From Brevibacillus_D fluminis_A (lineage in GTDB: Bacteria; Bacillota; Bacilli; Brevibacillales; Brevibacillaceae), in NCBI RefSeq assembly GCF_052072235.1, contig NZ_CM125436.1, forward strand, positions 4,768,001 through 4,832,000: 64,000 nt of DNA, written 5' to 3'. The notes beneath the pieces are model-generated. The model made no database searches. It worked only from the letters and a program-made list of their open reading frames with translations, and was not told where the DNA came from. A program made the position numbers and the translations under genes. Positions 1-9,009 of this stretch are shown one piece after another. How positions within the stretch are numbered: the first letter of the stretch is position 1; each line of letters opens with the position of its first letter.

Positions 1-1000
1 TCATCGCCGACCAACTGGCCGCTTCCTGCCCGTTTGTCGTGGCGTCGATCGGCAGCAGCAGATTCAGCGGGAACAAAGCTCCCGCCCCGATCCCGATGAC
101 AATCGCCGCAATCCATGGAGCGACGGAAAAATAGAGCATGGAAAGCCCGACCAGCTCAAAGGCGGAGCAGAGCAGCATCCACGGCAATCGCGCGGGATAG
201 CGTTTGAGCAATGCCGGCAGGAACAGGCTGACCGGCACCTGCACCAAAGCGAACAGCGTGAGCACATTGCCCGCGTACACTTTGCTGTAGCCCAAGCCTT
301 CGATGATCGGCGGCAGCCAGGCCGTGATCGAATAAAACATCATGGCCATGAAACCAAAGGACAGCGTCAGAAGCCACGCCTTTTTTTGTCCCCAAGGCAA
401 GCTGGCTGTCTGGGCAGAAGCGGCATTCCCGTCACCGCGCCCGCCTGCGCGCCGCAGCGACATCCACCAGATCGGGACCGCGATGAAGGCCAGCAGCGCC
501 CACACCGCCAGCGCCCCCTGCCAGGAATGGGTTTGGCTTTGGAACGGAGCTGCCAGACCGGAGCCAAGCGATGCGCCGATCGTCAGGGCGACGGAAAACA
601 ACCCGATCATCGTCGGCACCCGTGTCGGGAAATAGCGCTTGATAAAGCCGGAAAGCAGCGGGCCTGCCGAGGCGATGCCAAGGCCCGCGACAAAAGCGGT
701 CACCATCAGGAAGAAGGTGGAATGCGTGAAAAAGCGAAGCGCCGTCCCGACGCCAATCAGCGCCAGCGACCAGCCGATGACCCGCTCGATGCCGAAGCGC
801 GCCCCGAGCGCAGCGGCCATCGGCGAAAAGATGCCCATGCAAAAGACCGGAATCGATGTCAGCAGGCTTGCCACCGAAGCGCTCATCGCCAGCTGGTCCC
901 TGAGCGTCTCCAGCAAGGGAGCGATTGAAGTGATCGCCGGGCGCAAGTTTAATGAAGCCATGAAAAAAGCGAGAATGAGCAAAGCGCCTCTCGATTTCAT
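1..1000 (-). CDS. MFS transporter, CynX/NimT type (3' end outside window)
   Basis: About 333 codons are open from ATG at 1000 to the left edge, so the C-terminus is missing. The start has a good ribosome site (AAAAGGAGTGATACG before ATG). The translation begins MKSRGALLILAFFMASLNLRPAITSI and continues as alternating hydrophobic helices with charged loops, about ten membrane segments visible. The N-terminal LNLRPAITS pattern is typical of the cyanate/2-nitroimidazole (CynX/NimT) branch of the major facilitator superfamily, inner-membrane exporters or importers of small molecules. Substrate cannot be read from the sequence. It lies downstream of the TetR gene on the same strand, but a terminator at 1030-1061 separates them, so separate transcription is likely. 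Family confident, substrate unknown. Confidence 0.8.
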   Translation of the reverse strand, partial: MKSRGALLILAFFMASLNLRPAITSIAPLLETLRDQLAMSASVASLLTSIPVFCMGIFSPMAAALGARFGIERVIGWSLALIGVGTALRFFTHSTFFLMVTAFVAGLGIASAGPLLSGFIKRYFPTRVPTMIGLFSVALTIGASLGSGLAAPFQSQTHSWQGALAVWALLAFIAVPIWWMSLRRAGGRGDGNAASAQTASLPWGQKKAWLLTLSFGFMAMMFYSITAWLPPIIEGLGYSKVYAGNVLTLFALVQVPVSLFLPALLKRYPARLPWMLLCSAFELVGLSMLYFSVAPWIAAIVIGIGAGALFPLNLLLPIDATTNGQEAASWSAM

Positions 1001-1029
1001 CGTATCACTCCTTTTGGATGAAGCATGGT

Positions 1030-1061
1030 AAAAAATCCCTTCTGTACCAGGCCAAAAGGGA
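1030..1061 (-). terminator. Intrinsic terminator after the TetR gene
   Basis: On the minus strand TCCCTT and AAGGGA form a stem with a loop of about 14 nt, followed by TTTTTT. It sits just after the TetR stop codon and before the MFS gene. Confidence 0.75.
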
Positions 1062-1079
1062 CGAAGCAAGCACCTGCCG

Positions 1080-1727
1080 TTAGACAGGTGCGATGTTGAT
1101 GTCGCTGGAGGTCAAAAAGAATCGCGAATACTCAGGCTTGTTCATCGTTTCTGGCGTAAGAATCGATTTGAGAATGATATCGGAGTAAATGACGGCAATT
1201 TCTTCGATCGAGTAGCGTCCCGTCTTTTGATACCATTTGTATATCCAGTTGATCATGCCGAAGATCGCCATGGCCATGATCGGCACCGGCAGCTCTTGGC
1301 GGAACTCCCCGCAGTCGATCCCGTCCTGGATGACCTTGAACATAATTCCCTTATAGTGATCGCGCTTTTCCTCAATCAAGGAAAAATACTCTGGCGCGAG
1401 ATAAGAGCTTTCCTGATAAAAGACCGTGACTTCCGAGCGGTACAGGTCGATCATCATGACAAATGAACGAATGATTGCGTCCAGCTTTTCCGTTGGCGTG
1501 GCAAACGTCTGGTACGCCTGCTGCCCTTTTTCCAGCACATACGATATGAAGTGATCGTGAACGGTATAAAGGAGTTCGTCTTTCGACTTGAAATTATGAT
1601 AAAATCCTCCTTTTGACGTGCCGCTCGCTTTCACAATCTGATCTACCGTCACTTTGTGGTACCCGTACTCTTCAAACAGTCGCAGCGACGATTCGATGAT
1701 CCGGTCCCTTAGCGATTTTTCTGCCAT
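1080..1727 (-). CDS. TetR/AcrR family transcriptional regulator
   Basis: A 215-residue protein with a clear TetR N-terminal DNA-binding domain (residues about 5-50: RDRIIESSLRLFEEYG, then VDQIVKASGTSKGGFYHNF) and a C-terminal ligand domain. The ATG at 1727 was preferred to a GTG at 1739, because GGGGTG lies 9 nt upstream and overlaps the GTG. Such proteins repress transport or fatty-acid/CoA metabolism genes; the neighbouring MFS transporter is a possible target. TetR-type repressors (PaaR) control PAA genes in some bacilli, but this locus has a PaaX further on, so a PAA role is only a possibility. No operator palindrome was evident upstream. Confidence 0.85.
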   Translation of the reverse strand: MAEKSLRDRIIESSLRLFEEYGYHKVTVDQIVKASGTSKGGFYHNFKSKDELLYTVHDHFISYVLEKGQQAYQTFATPTEKLDAIIRSFVMMIDLYRSEVTVFYQESSYLAPEYFSLIEEKRDHYKGIMFKVIQDGIDCGEFRQELPVPIMAMAIFGMINWIYKWYQKTGRYSIEEIAVIYSDIILKSILTPETMNKPEYSRFFLTSSDINIAPV

Positions 1728-1832
1728 CCGTTGATTCACCCCAACCTATTCTAACACAATCCCTGCTGACTCGAAAAAATAATCTTGAATAAGTCATGAT
1801 AACATGCCGGTCGAAGATTCGTCACATGCGAA

Positions 1833-1863
1833 AGGAACCAGCCCTTTCATTTGGCTGGTTCCT
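1833..1863 (-). terminator. Intrinsic terminator after the GLUG/Big2 gene
   Basis: A perfect 11-bp stem (AGGAACCAGCC and GGCTGGTTCCT) with a 9-nt loop, followed on the minus strand by TTTC. Placed 25 bp after the stop of the surface-protein gene. Confidence 0.7.
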
Positions 1864-1887
1864 CGCTGGCACTTCTCTTTTCTCCCA

Positions 1888-4381
1888 TCATTTCACAATG
1901 AGGCTGATGGTGAGCTTTTTCTCTTCATAAGTCACGGTTATTTTGGTCGTCCCTGCCGACTTGGCGGTGATCAGTCCTGCCTCCACATTCGCAATCGCCT
2001 CGTCCGCAACCTTCCATGTCGCCTCTTTCGTGATGTCCGCTTTTGTACCGTCCGTATAGAGCGCTGTCAGGGTTAGCTGCTGGGTCTCTTGCGGAGCCAT
2101 CCGCAGCGTACGCTTGCTGATCTGCAGCTTGTCCAGCTTGGTTGAAGCGGTCACTTTCACTTCCGCTTTGGTCTTCTTGCCGCCATAAACGGCCGTAATG
2201 GTCGCTTTCCCTGCGCCGACCGCTTCCAGCTCACCTGTATCGCTTACGGTAACCACTTTCGGATCGCTGGTCGTCCAGGTGGCATCTTCCGCAGCGTCCT
2301 TTGTTTTTTTGTTCGATAAGGTCGCGATCAGCTTCAGCTGCTGTGTATCCTTTACGTTCAACGCAGCAGGCGCATCGCTGATTGCCACGCTCTTCACGCT
2401 GATTTTGGAAATGATCACGGGAATCGTAATCGTTTTATTCTGGTACGTGACCGTAAACGATGTGGTTCCTTCTTTTGAACCGACTTTGATCCGGCTGGAG
2501 CGGAACTTCATGTCCTTGGACTTGCTTTCATAGGCCGTCTGTTTATCCTGCGTAATGTTTTGCTTTTCGTCATTGTCATACAACGCGGTTACGGTAAAAC
2601 GAGCCGTCTGGTTCGGCTTGACCACCAGCACCCGCTCCGACGGGATCAGCTTGACTACCGTTTTCTTCGCGACGACGGTGATTTTGATGACCGCCGCTTT
2701 GCCGCCGTCCGCTGTCGTCGCCGTAATGGTCGCGACCCCAGGGCGGCCGAGCTTCACGCGCCCGTTTTGATCCACGTCCGCGATGTCCGGGTCGCTGCTG
2801 CTCCATCTCACCGTCTGATTCGTCGCATACGATGGCGTGATCACGGGACGCAGCACGATCACATCGTCACCCTCGTTCACCGTCACGTCTTTTTGCTCGA
2901 ACTTGATTTCGCTCACCGGATAATACGGTGTCGGGTCCGGCATGCCGGGCGACAGGACCGTGACGGTGATCGTTTGGTCAAAGCCGTGATATTGGACATG
3001 GACGGTTGTGGTACCGTAGTTTTTGGCTACCAAATTGTTACCGTCTACTTCCACGATGTTTGGATCGTCGGACACCAGCTTGTACTTGCCGCTGATGTCA
3101 TAGGAGTGCTCGTTTCGATGCATCGCCCAAACATCGTCAACCTTTTCTGTGGCTCCTTTTTCCAGTTCCAGTTCGTCATCAATGCCCTGCAGATTCATAA
3201 TTGGATTGAAAATTGGCAGGAACGGGTAGTCGCCATTGTAGAAAAACCATATGTTGTCCCCATCCCAGTCTTTGAATATACCTTCCGGATCAAATGTTTG
3301 CATTTGGGCTGTGGTTTTGCCTGCTTCTGTTCTACTTCCATCGCTATTCTGGTTGGTTGTATCTTTATCCCAGTAAGAGTCTTGAACAAGCGCATCGTTG
3401 GATTTGCCCACCAATCCGCCGACAAGGGAACCTGTTCTGGCAAACACTTTTCCGGCAGCATAAGCGTTCCTAATCTCCATGAAATCCGCCTGACCGATGA
3501 GACCGCCTACCTGATTGTCGGCTGTAACATCGCCGACTGCATAGCTGTCGAAAACCGAGCCTTCTATCATCCTGCCAACGAGACCGCCTACCCACTGTTT
3601 TCCGACGACGTCTCCTCCTGCCATCGATGTGCTGATCGTAGACCTCATCACACTTCCTGCAAGGCCGCCCAAGTTGGTGCCTTGATTTTCATCCGCTTCC
3701 TTGACGAGGCTGCCTGCCATCGATTGGCTAAGCACGGAATCTGACAGACTGCCTGCAACTCCTCCCACATTCTCCATTCCGACTACACGCGCAAAGGATT
3801 GAACCTGCTCGATCCGCGCATTGCTCGCTGCGCCGATCACCCCTCCGACACTTGAGTCTCCCGTTACTTGACCGGATACCTTAACATTCGAGATCGTGCT
3901 CAGAATGGCGACTGGCCCCGGATCAGGGCTGGGCTCCAGCCATTCGGTTTCCCCTGCAAGCGCCCCTACGCTACTGCCCCCTGTGATGGATACATTCCTC
4001 AGCTCCAAATTCGTGACGATGCCTTTCAAAACGGAAAACAACCCGACAGGCCCCGTTGCTTCCGGGCGGTTGATCGTAAGCCCGATGATGGTATGTCCAT
4101 TCAGAACCGATCGGCTCCCAGCCTTCTCCCTCACTAAAGTCGCTCAAATCGATGTCATCGCCGAGCTTGTACGACGCACTCAAATTCGTACGGATGTTCG
4201 CCAATTCCTCCGCCGTCGTGATGATATACGGATTCGCCGGGGTCCCGTCGCCTGTCGCTGCCTTTGCCGGCTGCGCCAAGTTTACAAAAACGATTGCCCA
4301 TCCCGAAAAGGCGATGAAAAATGCCAACATGATCTTGATGTATGTTGCCAGCAGCGGCTGATCTGTCCTTCTTCCCGCCAT
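1888..4381 (-). pseudogene. Surface protein with GLUG repeats and Big2 Ig-like domains, frameshifted
   Basis: Two overlapping reading frames make one protein of about 830 residues. The first (ATG at 4381, with GGGGGAG six bases upstream) encodes a signal-anchor/signal peptide ending near AKAA and a start of repeat domain up to GEGWEPIGS. The second frame resumes at VLNGHTIIGLTI and runs to 1888. The break lies near 4103-4110. Compared with related repeats, where a stretch like F-G-x-NGHTI follows PIGS, several residues seem lost as well, so a small out-of-frame deletion fits better than a single-base error. The rest has GLUG motifs (VGGLVGR, VGGLIGQ), then at least four Big2 domains (WSSSDPDIADVDQNG, WTTSDPKVVTVSDTG, ATWKVADEAIANVEAG). 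Such proteins are secreted adhesion or cell-wall proteins. A hairpin (TACCTC/GAGGTA, 4490-4510) lies in the upstream region. It could also be an assembly error. Confidence 0.75.
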
Positions 4382-4541
4382 GTATCTCTCCCCCATCTTT
4401 CAAAGACTCGCGTACATCCTATCAGAACGGGGTGTAAAAAAAACCTAACCAAAGTTAGAACTTTCGCCTACTCGCCAAAAAATATCGCCAGCGATGACCC
4501 GTACCTCCTTTGAGGTAGATCCTTTTTTTGTAAAATAGAAA

Positions 4542-4579
4542 AGCCAGTGCGACCCGGTAAATCCGGGAACACACTGGCT
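4542..4579 (-). terminator. Terminator of the paaABCD-aldehyde dehydrogenase unit
   Basis: AGCCAGTG pairs with CACTGGCT, with an inner CCCGG/CCGGG stem, followed on the minus strand by TTTTCTATTTT. It lies directly after the dehydrogenase stop codon. Confidence 0.8.
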
Positions 4580-4597
4580 GTATCTGACTCGATTGAG

Positions 4598-6040
4598 CTA
4601 CACGCCGAACGAAACGAATTTGGTTTCCAAATATTCGTCCAAGCCGAAATGGCCGCCTTCGCGCCCGATGCCGCTTTCCTTGAAGCCGCCAAACGGCGCT
4701 TGGGTTTGGGTCGGGGAGCCGTCATTGATGCCGACGATCCCGTATTCGAGCTGCTCGGCCATCTGGAAGCAGCGGGCATTGTCGCGCGTATACACATACG
4801 CTGCCAAGCCGTAGCGCGTATCGTTCGCCAGCTTCACGACTTCTTTCTCGTCGCTGAAGCGGATGAGCGGCACTACCGGTCCGAACGTTTCTTCGTAGGC
4901 GATCTTCATGTCGCCGGTTACATCCGTGATGACGGTTGGCTCGCAATAGAAGCCTTTGGCATAGTCGCCATCTACAAGGCGATTGCCGCCCGCAGCCACC
5001 ACGCCGCCTTTCGCTTTCGCATCCTCGATATGCTCCAGCACTTTCGCCAGCGCGCGCTCGTTGACCAATGGACCGATCTCGGTATCTTTCAAACGGCCGT
5101 CGCCGACTTTCGTTTTTTTCAATCGTTCGACCAATTTTTCCGTGAATGCGTCCGCTACGCCTTCCTGAACATACAGACGGTTGGTGCAGATGCACATTTG
5201 GCCGGAGTTGCGGAATTTGCTTTCAAACAAGCCTTCGACCGCCGCATCCAGATCGGCGTCATCGAACACGATGAACGGCGCATGACCGCCCAGTTCCATG
5301 CTGACGCGCTTGACCTGTTTCGCAGCGCCTTCCATCAACAGCTTGCCGACGCGGGTCGAGCCGGTGAAGCCGATTTTGCCAAGCTTCGGATTATCGATGA
5401 ATTCCTGGCCGATTGCTTCCGGTTTGCCGATGACGAGGTTGACGACGCCTTTCGGGAAGCCGGCTTGCTCGATCAGCTCAAACAGGCGGATTGCAGACAG
5501 CGGTGTGCTTTCCGCTGGTTTCAGGACAACCGTGCAGCCTGCTGCCAATGCCGGTGCGATCTTACGCGCAACCATGTTCACCGGGAAATTCCACGGTGTG
5601 ATCGCGCCGACGACGCCGACTGGCTGGCGGAGCACCATGATGCGTTTGTTCGGCACGGAGGACGGAATCGTTTCGCCGTACACGCGCTTCGCTTCCTCTG
5701 CATACCACATGAAGTTGTCCGCAGCGCCCAGCACCTCGCCTTTTGCTTCGCGCAGCGGTTTGCCCATTTCCGCGGAAATGATGCCGGCCAGCTCATCGCG
5801 GCTGTTGCGCACGAGTTCATAGAGATTGTAGAGATATTTGGAGCGTTCTCTCGCTGTGAGGCGCGACCAGCTGGCAAATGCTGCATGTGCCGCATCGATC
5901 GCTTTTGCGGCATCGCGGTTGTCGCCGAATGTGACGACGCCGACGGTTTCGCCTGTTGCCGGATTGGTGACGGAAAGGGTTTCGCCGCTTTCAGCTGCAA
6001 CCCATTCTCCATTGATATACATTTGTTTTACCTGATCCAC
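4598..6040 (-). CDS. NAD(P)-dependent aldehyde dehydrogenase of the paa unit (SSADH-like)
   Basis: A 480-residue, full-length aldehyde dehydrogenase closest in feel to succinate-semialdehyde dehydrogenase (GabD). Visible active-site features are PWNFP (Asn151), FTGSTRVG (cofactor loop), MELGG (Glu249) and GQMCIC with nucleophile Cys283. Start is GTG at 6040 with AAAGGAG eight bases upstream. It is the last gene of the paaABCD unit, 48 bp after paaD and before a strong terminator. In PAA degradation the ring-opened semialdehyde must be oxidised; in E. coli the ALDH domain of PaaZ does this, while organisms without a fused PaaZ use a stand-alone ALDH. The position suggests that job rather than GABA metabolism; this is inference. 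No GABA aminotransferase gene is nearby. Confidence 0.85.
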   Translation of the reverse strand: MDQVKQMYINGEWVAAESGETLSVTNPATGETVGVVTFGDNRDAAKAIDAAHAAFASWSRLTARERSKYLYNLYELVRNSRDELAGIISAEMGKPLREAKGEVLGAADNFMWYAEEAKRVYGETIPSSVPNKRIMVLRQPVGVVGAITPWNFPVNMVARKIAPALAAGCTVVLKPAESTPLSAIRLFELIEQAGFPKGVVNLVIGKPEAIGQEFIDNPKLGKIGFTGSTRVGKLLMEGAAKQVKRVSMELGGHAPFIVFDDADLDAAVEGLFESKFRNSGQMCICTNRLYVQEGVADAFTEKLVERLKKTKVGDGRLKDTEIGPLVNERALAKVLEHIEDAKAKGGVVAAGGNRLVDGDYAKGFYCEPTVITDVTGDMKIAYEETFGPVVPLIRFSDEKEVVKLANDTRYGLAAYVYTRDNARCFQMAEQLEYGIVGINDGSPTQTQAPFGGFKESGIGREGGHFGLDEYLETKFVSFGV

Positions 6041-6088
6041 TAGAATCGCTCCTTTCGATTTACGCTGCTCGTTTTCGCTGCCCGCTTT

Positions 6089-6583
6089 TTAATAGATGGG
6101 CTTTAATGCCTCAAACGGATTTTTGCAATGGCGGCAGTACAGGATGCTGCGGCAGGCTGCCGGCCCGAAAAGATTTTCTATTTTCGTGTATGGCGAATCG
6201 CAGTACGGACAAGTGACTTCCCACGGATCGCCCTCTTTGTAGTCGAGCGGGGGAGGCGCGATGCCGAAGCTGCGCAGCTTCCCTCTGCCTTCTATGGATA
6301 TCCGATCTGACGTCCATTGCGGATCATAGACAAACCGGACATGAACCTCCTTGACTCCTTCAACAGGACCCAGGGCGTCCTCTATGTTTTTCTTCATGAT
6401 TTCCAGTGCGGGACAGCCGACAAAAGTAGGCAAAACCTCCACGACGACGACGCCGTCATTCGCGCTGACCTTGTGGATCATGCCCATCTCCACCATGCTG
6501 ATCGCGGGAATTTCCGGATCTTTCACCTCTTCCAGAAGCCTCCAGCACGCATTCTCCAACATAGCTGCCGTTTCGTATGCCAT
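6089..6583 (-). CDS. paaD: Phenylacetyl-CoA epoxidase subunit PaaD
   Basis: A 164-residue protein made of an N-terminal DUF59/MIP18-type domain (DPEIPAISMVEMGMI, then PTFVGCPALE with the conserved Cys) and a C-terminal zinc ribbon (CPYC and CRHC). This matches PaaD (also called PaaJ in some schemes), thought to help assemble or maintain iron in the PaaABCE epoxidase. The ATG at 6583 follows AAAGGGAGGTGA by 8 bases; a GTG at 6595 overlaps that site and was rejected. It lies 18 bp after paaC and before the aldehyde dehydrogenase in the same unit. A second, shorter DUF59 protein is at 61559-61882. Confidence 0.92.
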   Translation of the reverse strand: MAYETAAMLENACWRLLEEVKDPEIPAISMVEMGMIHKVSANDGVVVVEVLPTFVGCPALEIMKKNIEDALGPVEGVKEVHVRFVYDPQWTSDRISIEGRGKLRSFGIAPPPLDYKEGDPWEVTCPYCDSPYTKIENLFGPAACRSILYCRHCKNPFEALKPIY

Positions 6584-6601
6584 TTTACGGCTCACCTCCC
6601 T

Positions 6602-7438
6602 TTACCAATTGGCCACTGGATCGATACGATACACTTCCGATAATGTTTGCAAAGCTTGAGCCAAATCGGCGGTATGCTCGCCGCCGCGTCCGTTTTGCTG
6701 CGGCACACCCGGCTCGCCCGGCGCCGCGATGCCGATCTGTGCGAAAGCCGCTGCCGCCTGCGCCAGCCACCCTTTGCGCAGCGTCGCTTCATCAGCCAAA
6801 AGCCCGAAGCGCACGATGTCATCCGCACTTGGCCCGAGGCTGCTCAGCTCGCCCGCGTCCGCCCACACGCTCGCGATTGCCGCTTCCAGCTTCTCGCGCG
6901 CCTCCGGTGTGCTGTTGGCCAGCTGCTTCATCCATACTTGCCAGTGCATCAGATGGTAGCGGTGCTCCGTCTTCATCTTCCGGCTGGCATGCACGAGCGG
7001 CACGTAGGACGATTTCGCCAGCGCATCGAGGCGCGCCTGCTTGAACAGCCCGTACACATAGCTGCGCACGATCGCGTATGCCCAGTCATAGTGCGGCTCC
7101 GCCAAATAATCGCCCGTGCCGTTTTTGCGCTCGGCCAAAATCGCGTTGCGGAATGCCTCCGGCCCGCGCAGCTGGGCCAAATCATCCGCTTTGCCCATGC
7201 CCAGCTCCTCGAGCATCTCGTAAAACATCACCGCATGGCCCATCATGTCCTGCGACATGGAGGAAAAGGCCACATCTTCTTCTATATGCGGCGCAAGTCC
7301 AAGCCATTCCGAGCCCCGGTACGCCAAAATGAAATCATCGTCTGCCAATTGAAACAAAAGCTCCGTCAGCGCTTTTGCGTAGTCGGGATTTTGTTTTGCT
7401 TGTTCGACCGTTTCCACCAATGAGTAAGCGTTCATCAT
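6602..7438 (-). CDS. paaC: Phenylacetyl-CoA epoxidase structural subunit PaaC
   Basis: A 278-residue ferritin-fold protein (LLFQLADDDFILAYRGSEWLG, then EDVAFSSMSQDMMGHA). PaaC pairs with catalytic PaaA in the ring 1,2-epoxidase that attacks phenylacetyl-CoA with O2 and NADPH; it is structural rather than catalytic. The start is the ATG at 7438 (AAGGGGGCAGGG just upstream; a second ATG follows at 7435). The frame is open back to 7468 inside paaB, but that start has no ribosome site. Gene order paaA-B-C-D with gaps of 10 to 20 bp supports one operon and the assignment. Confidence 0.92.
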   Translation of the reverse strand: MMNAYSLVETVEQAKQNPDYAKALTELLFQLADDDFILAYRGSEWLGLAPHIEEDVAFSSMSQDMMGHAVMFYEMLEELGMGKADDLAQLRGPEAFRNAILAERKNGTGDYLAEPHYDWAYAIVRSYVYGLFKQARLDALAKSSYVPLVHASRKMKTEHRYHLMHWQVWMKQLANSTPEAREKLEAAIASVWADAGELSSLGPSADDIVRFGLLADEATLRKGWLAQAAAAFAQIGIAAPGEPGVPQQNGRGGEHTADLAQALQTLSEVYRIDPVANW

Positions 7439-7448
7439 CCCTGCCCCC

Positions 7449-7796
7449 TTAGCTGCCGCTTTCCGCATTTTTCATGCGTTTTTCGTACTCTTCTTTATGG
7501 GCGCGCCATCTGGATTGCAAATCGCCGTAGCCCTTTGTTTCCCGATAGCTCTTGTTGTCCAGCCGCTGCAAAAGCGGACGCTCCTCCACCGGCAGGACGT
7601 GAATGTCCTCGCGCTGCACCACCCACAGGTTGATGCACGGCTCCCGCCGCAAAAAGTTTTCCCGCGCCATCGTCATCGCGACTTCCTTGTTCGGTGCAAG
7701 CAAACTGAATTGGTGAACAAATGAGGAAGTGGGATTCTTCTGACTAAATACTTCAAAAATCAAGAACGACTCGTTCGGATTCACCTGGTTGCTCAT
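7449..7796 (-). CDS. paaB: Phenylacetyl-CoA epoxidase subunit PaaB
   Basis: A 115-residue small protein (FLIFEVFSQKNPTSSFVHQF, then ARENFLRREPCINLWVV) matching PaaB in length and motifs. PaaB is an accessory subunit of the PaaABCE multicomponent monooxygenase, bridging PaaAC heterodimers. Ribosome site GGTGAAG lies before ATG at 7796, and the stop is 10 bp before the paaC start. The C-terminal part is charged (KEEYEKRMKN). Assignment is strengthened by position between paaA and paaC. Confidence 0.93.
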   Translation of the reverse strand: MSNQVNPNESFLIFEVFSQKNPTSSFVHQFSLLAPNKEVAMTMARENFLRREPCINLWVVQREDIHVLPVEERPLLQRLDNKSYRETKGYGDLQSRWRAHKEEYEKRMKNAESGS

Positions 7797-7806
7797 TGTT
7801 CTTCAC

Positions 7807-8775
7807 CTACCCTGCGACGCGGCCGTATGCCAGGATGGCATCCCGCACCCATTTTGATTCCTCATAGGACATCTCCCGCAAGCGCAGACGCTGGCTGGAG
7901 CGAGGTCCGTTCCCTTTGACGATCTGCTTGAATTCATTCCAGTCAGGCTGCTGATACACCCACTTGTTCGCCGCTTCATCAAAATGAATCGTCTCATCCG
8001 GCAGCGTCAAGCCAAGGTGGAAAATCCGCGGCACATATTTGCTCAAGAAAGCCTGGCGCAGCTCTTCATTCGTCTGCGTTCTGATTTTGTAGCGCATGTT
8101 CAGCTGCTGGTTGCTGGTAATCTGCCCGTCTTCAGGCGGTCCGAAAAACATCAGCAGCGATGGCCACCAGCGGGTGACGGCGTCCTGCAGCATCTGCTTT
8201 TGCGCAGCCGTTCCTTCCGCCAGTTCGAGCACGATGCTCTCGCCGTGCTGCGCGTGGAATTTTTCCTCCGCACAGATGCGGTGCAGCGCCCGCGCGTACG
8301 GGGCATAGGACGAATCGAGCGACATCGTTTGCGTGATGATCGCCGCTCCGTCAACCAGCCAGCCGATTACGCCCGCGTCGGCCCACGTCGGCGCTTCCAT
8401 ATGGAACACGTTGTGGAATTTCAGTCTTCCGGTAAACAGGTCGTTCAGCAAGTCTTCGCGATTTTTGCCCAAAGGCGCCATCAAATCTTCCGCTACGCGC
8501 AGCAGGAGCTGCCCGTGTCCCATCTCATCCTGCACCTTGGCCATGATCGCCAGCTTGCGGCGCAGCGTCGGCGCTTTTGGCACCCATTCCTTTTCCGGAA
8601 GCGCTCCCATAATTTCGCTGATGCCATGCATGGAGATCAGCTTGATCAGCTGATTGCGGTAATCGTCCGGCATCCAGTCGTCCGCCTCGATCTTTTCACC
8701 GCGATCGATCCGGGCTAAAAACGCTTCCATTTTTTCATTGTCCGTCAGTTCCCTCATGTCTGTCTGGATCTGCAT
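7807..8775 (-). CDS. paaA: Phenylacetyl-CoA epoxidase catalytic subunit PaaA
   Basis: A 322-residue ferritin-like di-iron oxygenase subunit, the usual PaaA length. Iron-ligand motifs are visible: DEMGHG (about residue 85) and EEKFHAQHGE (about residue 170). It epoxidises the aromatic ring of phenylacetyl-CoA together with PaaC and PaaB, with electrons normally delivered by PaaE. No paaE-like flavin/ferredoxin reductase gene was found in the window, so that component must be encoded elsewhere or replaced. ATG at 8775 follows GGGGGCAGGAGC. It is the first gene of the paaABCD-aldehyde dehydrogenase unit, with promoter and PaaX-type palindromes at 8814-8855. Confidence 0.95.
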   Translation of the reverse strand: MQIQTDMRELTDNEKMEAFLARIDRGEKIEADDWMPDDYRNQLIKLISMHGISEIMGALPEKEWVPKAPTLRRKLAIMAKVQDEMGHGQLLLRVAEDLMAPLGKNREDLLNDLFTGRLKFHNVFHMEAPTWADAGVIGWLVDGAAIITQTMSLDSSYAPYARALHRICAEEKFHAQHGESIVLELAEGTAAQKQMLQDAVTRWWPSLLMFFGPPEDGQITSNQQLNMRYKIRTQTNEELRQAFLSKYVPRIFHLGLTLPDETIHFDEAANKWVYQQPDWNEFKQIVKGNGPRSSQRLRLREMSYEESKWVRDAILAYGRVAG

Positions 8776-8813
8776 GCTCCTGCCCCCTTTGATACGATTT
8801 ATGTTATGGTATT

Positions 8814-8855
8814 ATTATAATACGTTTCTGTAACGTAATAATAACATAACGTTAT
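8814..8855 (-). promoter_or_regulatory. paaA promoter with two palindromic operator candidates
   Basis: On the minus strand a TATAAT box lies at 8814-8819. Immediately upstream is a perfect inverted repeat TACGTT-N5-AACGTA (8821-8837), and further up a 10-bp palindrome ATAACGTTAT (8846-8855). The same ATAACGTTAT occurs in front of the EthD/paaI operon (19697-19706), and a related TGACGTA-N5-TACGTCA lies in the paaX promoter. A clear -35 hexamer is not visible because the palindromes occupy that space. Likely PaaX binding sites (inference). Confidence 0.7.
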
Positions 8856-8940
8856 ATAAAATCGCAATAGGCGGTCATTTGCTTCATTTTGGGCTGATTT
8901 TACCGTGTGGATGCGAAACAGGATGAATCTTGTTCGCGCG

Positions 8941-8986
8941 AAAAAAGCTCCAGACACATGCTTCATGCAGGCATGGTCGGAGCTTT
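8941..8986 (-). terminator. Intrinsic terminator after paaX
   Basis: On the minus strand AAGCTCC and GGAGCTT form the outer stem with inner CATGC/GCATG pairing, followed by TTTTTT. It lies between the paaX stop and the paaA promoter, isolating the two units. Confidence 0.8.
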
Positions 8987-9009
8987 CTCTTCTCTGTGAT
9001 TCAAATGGC

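Noticed and set aside
4400..4540. Possible riboswitch upstream of the GLUG/Big2 gene
   Set aside because: Several hairpins are present, but no conserved core of a known class, including cyclic-di-GMP types, could be matched.
4547..6043. Open frame of 498 codons opposite the aldehyde dehydrogenase
   Set aside because: It is the mirror frame of a clear, family-conserved gene; such long antisense frames are common in GC-rich coding DNA. The product is rich in Arg, His, Asp and Ala and has no domain.
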